From Acidobacteriaceae bacterium (GTDB lineage Bacteria; Acidobacteriota; Terriglobia; Terriglobales; Acidobacteriaceae), in NCBI GenBank assembly GCA_025462785.1, contig JAOAPG010000156.1:1-25468 (forward strand): a stretch of 25,468 nt of DNA, in the 5' to 3' direction. The notes beneath the pieces were generated by a model. It had not been told where the DNA came from and did no database searches. It worked only from the letters and a program-made list of their open reading frames with translations. Each line of letters starts with the position of its first letter. Within the stretch, counting starts at the first letter, position 1. The position numbers and the translations under genes were made by a program. This document shows, in pieces, positions 24,383-25,468 of the stretch.

Positions 24383-25468
24383 ATGGTTACAAGCAGCGTC
24401 GACTCTGCAATAGGTTTTCTCTACTCCGAACATGTAAATCCCCAATGGGTCCGGCTGCTGGACTTGCTGGAAATGAATGTTCGCTACGAGCGCTGCTCCG
24501 GCACTGAACTGTTCACTGATGAAGGTCGCCGCATCCTCGATTTCCTCTCTGGATATTGCGTCCACAACGTTGGTCACAATCACCCTGCGGTAATTGCTGC
24601 AATTCGGGAAGAACTGGATCTCGACGGCCCGGCAATGATTCAGACGCATATCGCGGAACGGGCAGGCGAGCTTGGAGAAAAACTGTGCCAACGGGCAGGC
24701 GGCAAGTTAACGAAGGTCTTTTTCGGGAGTTCAGGCAGTGAAGGAGTTGAAGCAGCGATTAAGTTCTCTCGCGCTCACACAGGACGCGCTGGGCTGCTTT
24801 ACGCTAAGGGCGCGTTCCATGGACTGACCTGCGGCGCTCTATCGCTGATGGGGGATTCGTTCTGGCGCGAGGGATTTGGGCCGCTTCTTCCCGAAACAGA
24901 AGCCATTCCATTCGATGATCTGGACGCGCTTGAAAAAAAGCTAGCCTGCAAGCGCTTCGCGGCTTTCATCGTAGAACCAATCCAATCCGAAGCCGGCATC
25001 AGAATTCCAAACCCGGAGTATTTTCGGACCGCACAGTCTCTATGCCGCCGCTACGGAACTTTACTGGTCCTGGATGAAGTGCAAACCGGTATGTATCGCA
25101 CTGGACCGTTTCTTGCATTGCAGCGCTACGGCATAGATCCAGATATGGTCGTACTGGCGAAAGCGATGAGTGGTGGATTGGTTCCGGTCAGTGCCACTCT
25201 GATGACCGAAGCGATCTACGATTCAGTTTACGGATCATTACGGCGAGCGATTATCCATACCTCAACTTTCAGCGAGAACGGCCTCGCGATGCGAGCGGCC
25301 TTAGCGACTTTGGAGGTCCTGGAAGCGGAGAACCTGGGCTCACGTGCGATTGAGGTAGGCGAAAAGCTGCGCACTCGTTTGCAAGAAGCTCTTGGCGATT
25401 ACGAGATGGTGAAAGCCGTTCGAGGCGAGGGGCTTCTGCTCGGAATTGAATTTACGGCTCCCCGGTCA
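24383..25468 (+). CDS. Class III pyridoxal-phosphate aminotransferase (partial, cut by window end)
   Basis: The frame is open from ATG 24383 (GAGG 4 nt upstream) to the last base, 362 codons, so the C-terminal part is missing. It is a fold-type I, class III aminotransferase (acetylornithine/ornithine/putrescine type). Marks include GTELFTDEGRRILDFLSGYC with HNVGHNHPAV, VFFGSSGSEGVEAAIKFSRA, AKGAFHGLTCGALS, AAFIVEPIQSEAGI, LLVLDEVQTGMYRTGPF (the PLP-pyridine Asp) and VVLAKAMSGGLVPVSA, in which Lys260 is the Schiff-base lysine. HTSTFSENGLAMRAALATLE and the start of the C-terminal domain follow. The enzyme moves an amino group from an omega-amino donor to a 2-oxo acid; the specific substrate cannot be told, and no biosynthetic neighbours are visible. 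It starts 205 bp after tldE, probably as a separate unit. Confidence 0.9.
   Translation, partial: MVTSSVDSAIGFLYSEHVNPQWVRLLDLLEMNVRYERCSGTELFTDEGRRILDFLSGYCVHNVGHNHPAVIAAIREELDLDGPAMIQTHIAERAGELGEKLCQRAGGKLTKVFFGSSGSEGVEAAIKFSRAHTGRAGLLYAKGAFHGLTCGALSLMGDSFWREGFGPLLPETEAIPFDDLDALEKKLACKRFAAFIVEPIQSEAGIRIPNPEYFRTAQSLCRRYGTLLVLDEVQTGMYRTGPFLALQRYGIDPDMVVLAKAMSGGLVPVSATLMTEAIYDSVYGSLRRAIIHTSTFSENGLAMRAALATLEVLEAENLGSRAIEVGEKLRTRLQEALGDYEMVKAVRGEGLLLGIEFTAPRS

Overview
The window looks like chromosomal DNA of a soil-type acidobacterium (Acidobacteriota, probably the Terriglobia/Koribacter side). That placement is an inference from gene content and protein style: a receiver-TonB fusion, a FadN-type multifunctional beta-oxidation protein, a YfiR/CHASE8-type sensor pair, a Tat-exported sugar isomerase-like protein, a four-helix-bundle (S23-type) gene beside short repeats, and several TTG/GTG starts behind good Shine-Dalgarno sequences. 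I see no rRNA, tRNA, CRISPR array, transposase, integrase or prophage gene.

Layout. At 343-1734 (+) is a secreted phosphoesterase of the phospholipase C/acid phosphatase family. Converging on it is a minus-strand set: a small exported protein (3969-4508), a YfiR-family periplasmic protein (3258-3878) and, 7 nt later, a membrane histidine kinase (1763-3250) whose sensor region resembles CHASE8. From 4783 to 5752 on the minus strand lies a heavily frameshifted pseudogene of a secreted protein with a discoidin-like part. On the plus strand, 6014-8004 holds a TPR protein followed closely by a small PstS-like periplasmic protein. After a 321-base gap come an ArsB-type anion permease (8326-9582), a minus-strand sugar isomerase/epimerase-like protein (9592-10503), a divergent VIT1/CCC1-type metal transporter (10698-11393) and a small exported protein (11447-11881).

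From 11953 everything runs on the plus strand: a FadN-type 3-hydroxyacyl-CoA dehydrogenase/enoyl-CoA hydratase, a large exported HEMGH metallopeptidase-like protein, a receiver-transmembrane-TonB fusion, UvrB, TldD, a four-helix-bundle protein, TldE/PmbA, and the first 362 codons of a class III aminotransferase cut by the window end.

The most interesting points are: (1) the four-helix-bundle gene sits exactly between the two subunits of the TldD/TldE protease and is bordered by a 14-bp inverted repeat, with the repeat tract running into the tldE start codon; (2) a YfiR-like protein is coupled to a CHASE8-like histidine kinase, where the classic system has a diguanylate cyclase; (3) one polypeptide joins a phosphorylatable-looking receiver domain to a TonB C-terminal domain across the inner membrane; (4) a multiply frameshifted pseudogene can be reassembled by eye. 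No complete, plainly new multi-gene system is visible. The first two are the best candidates for follow-up.
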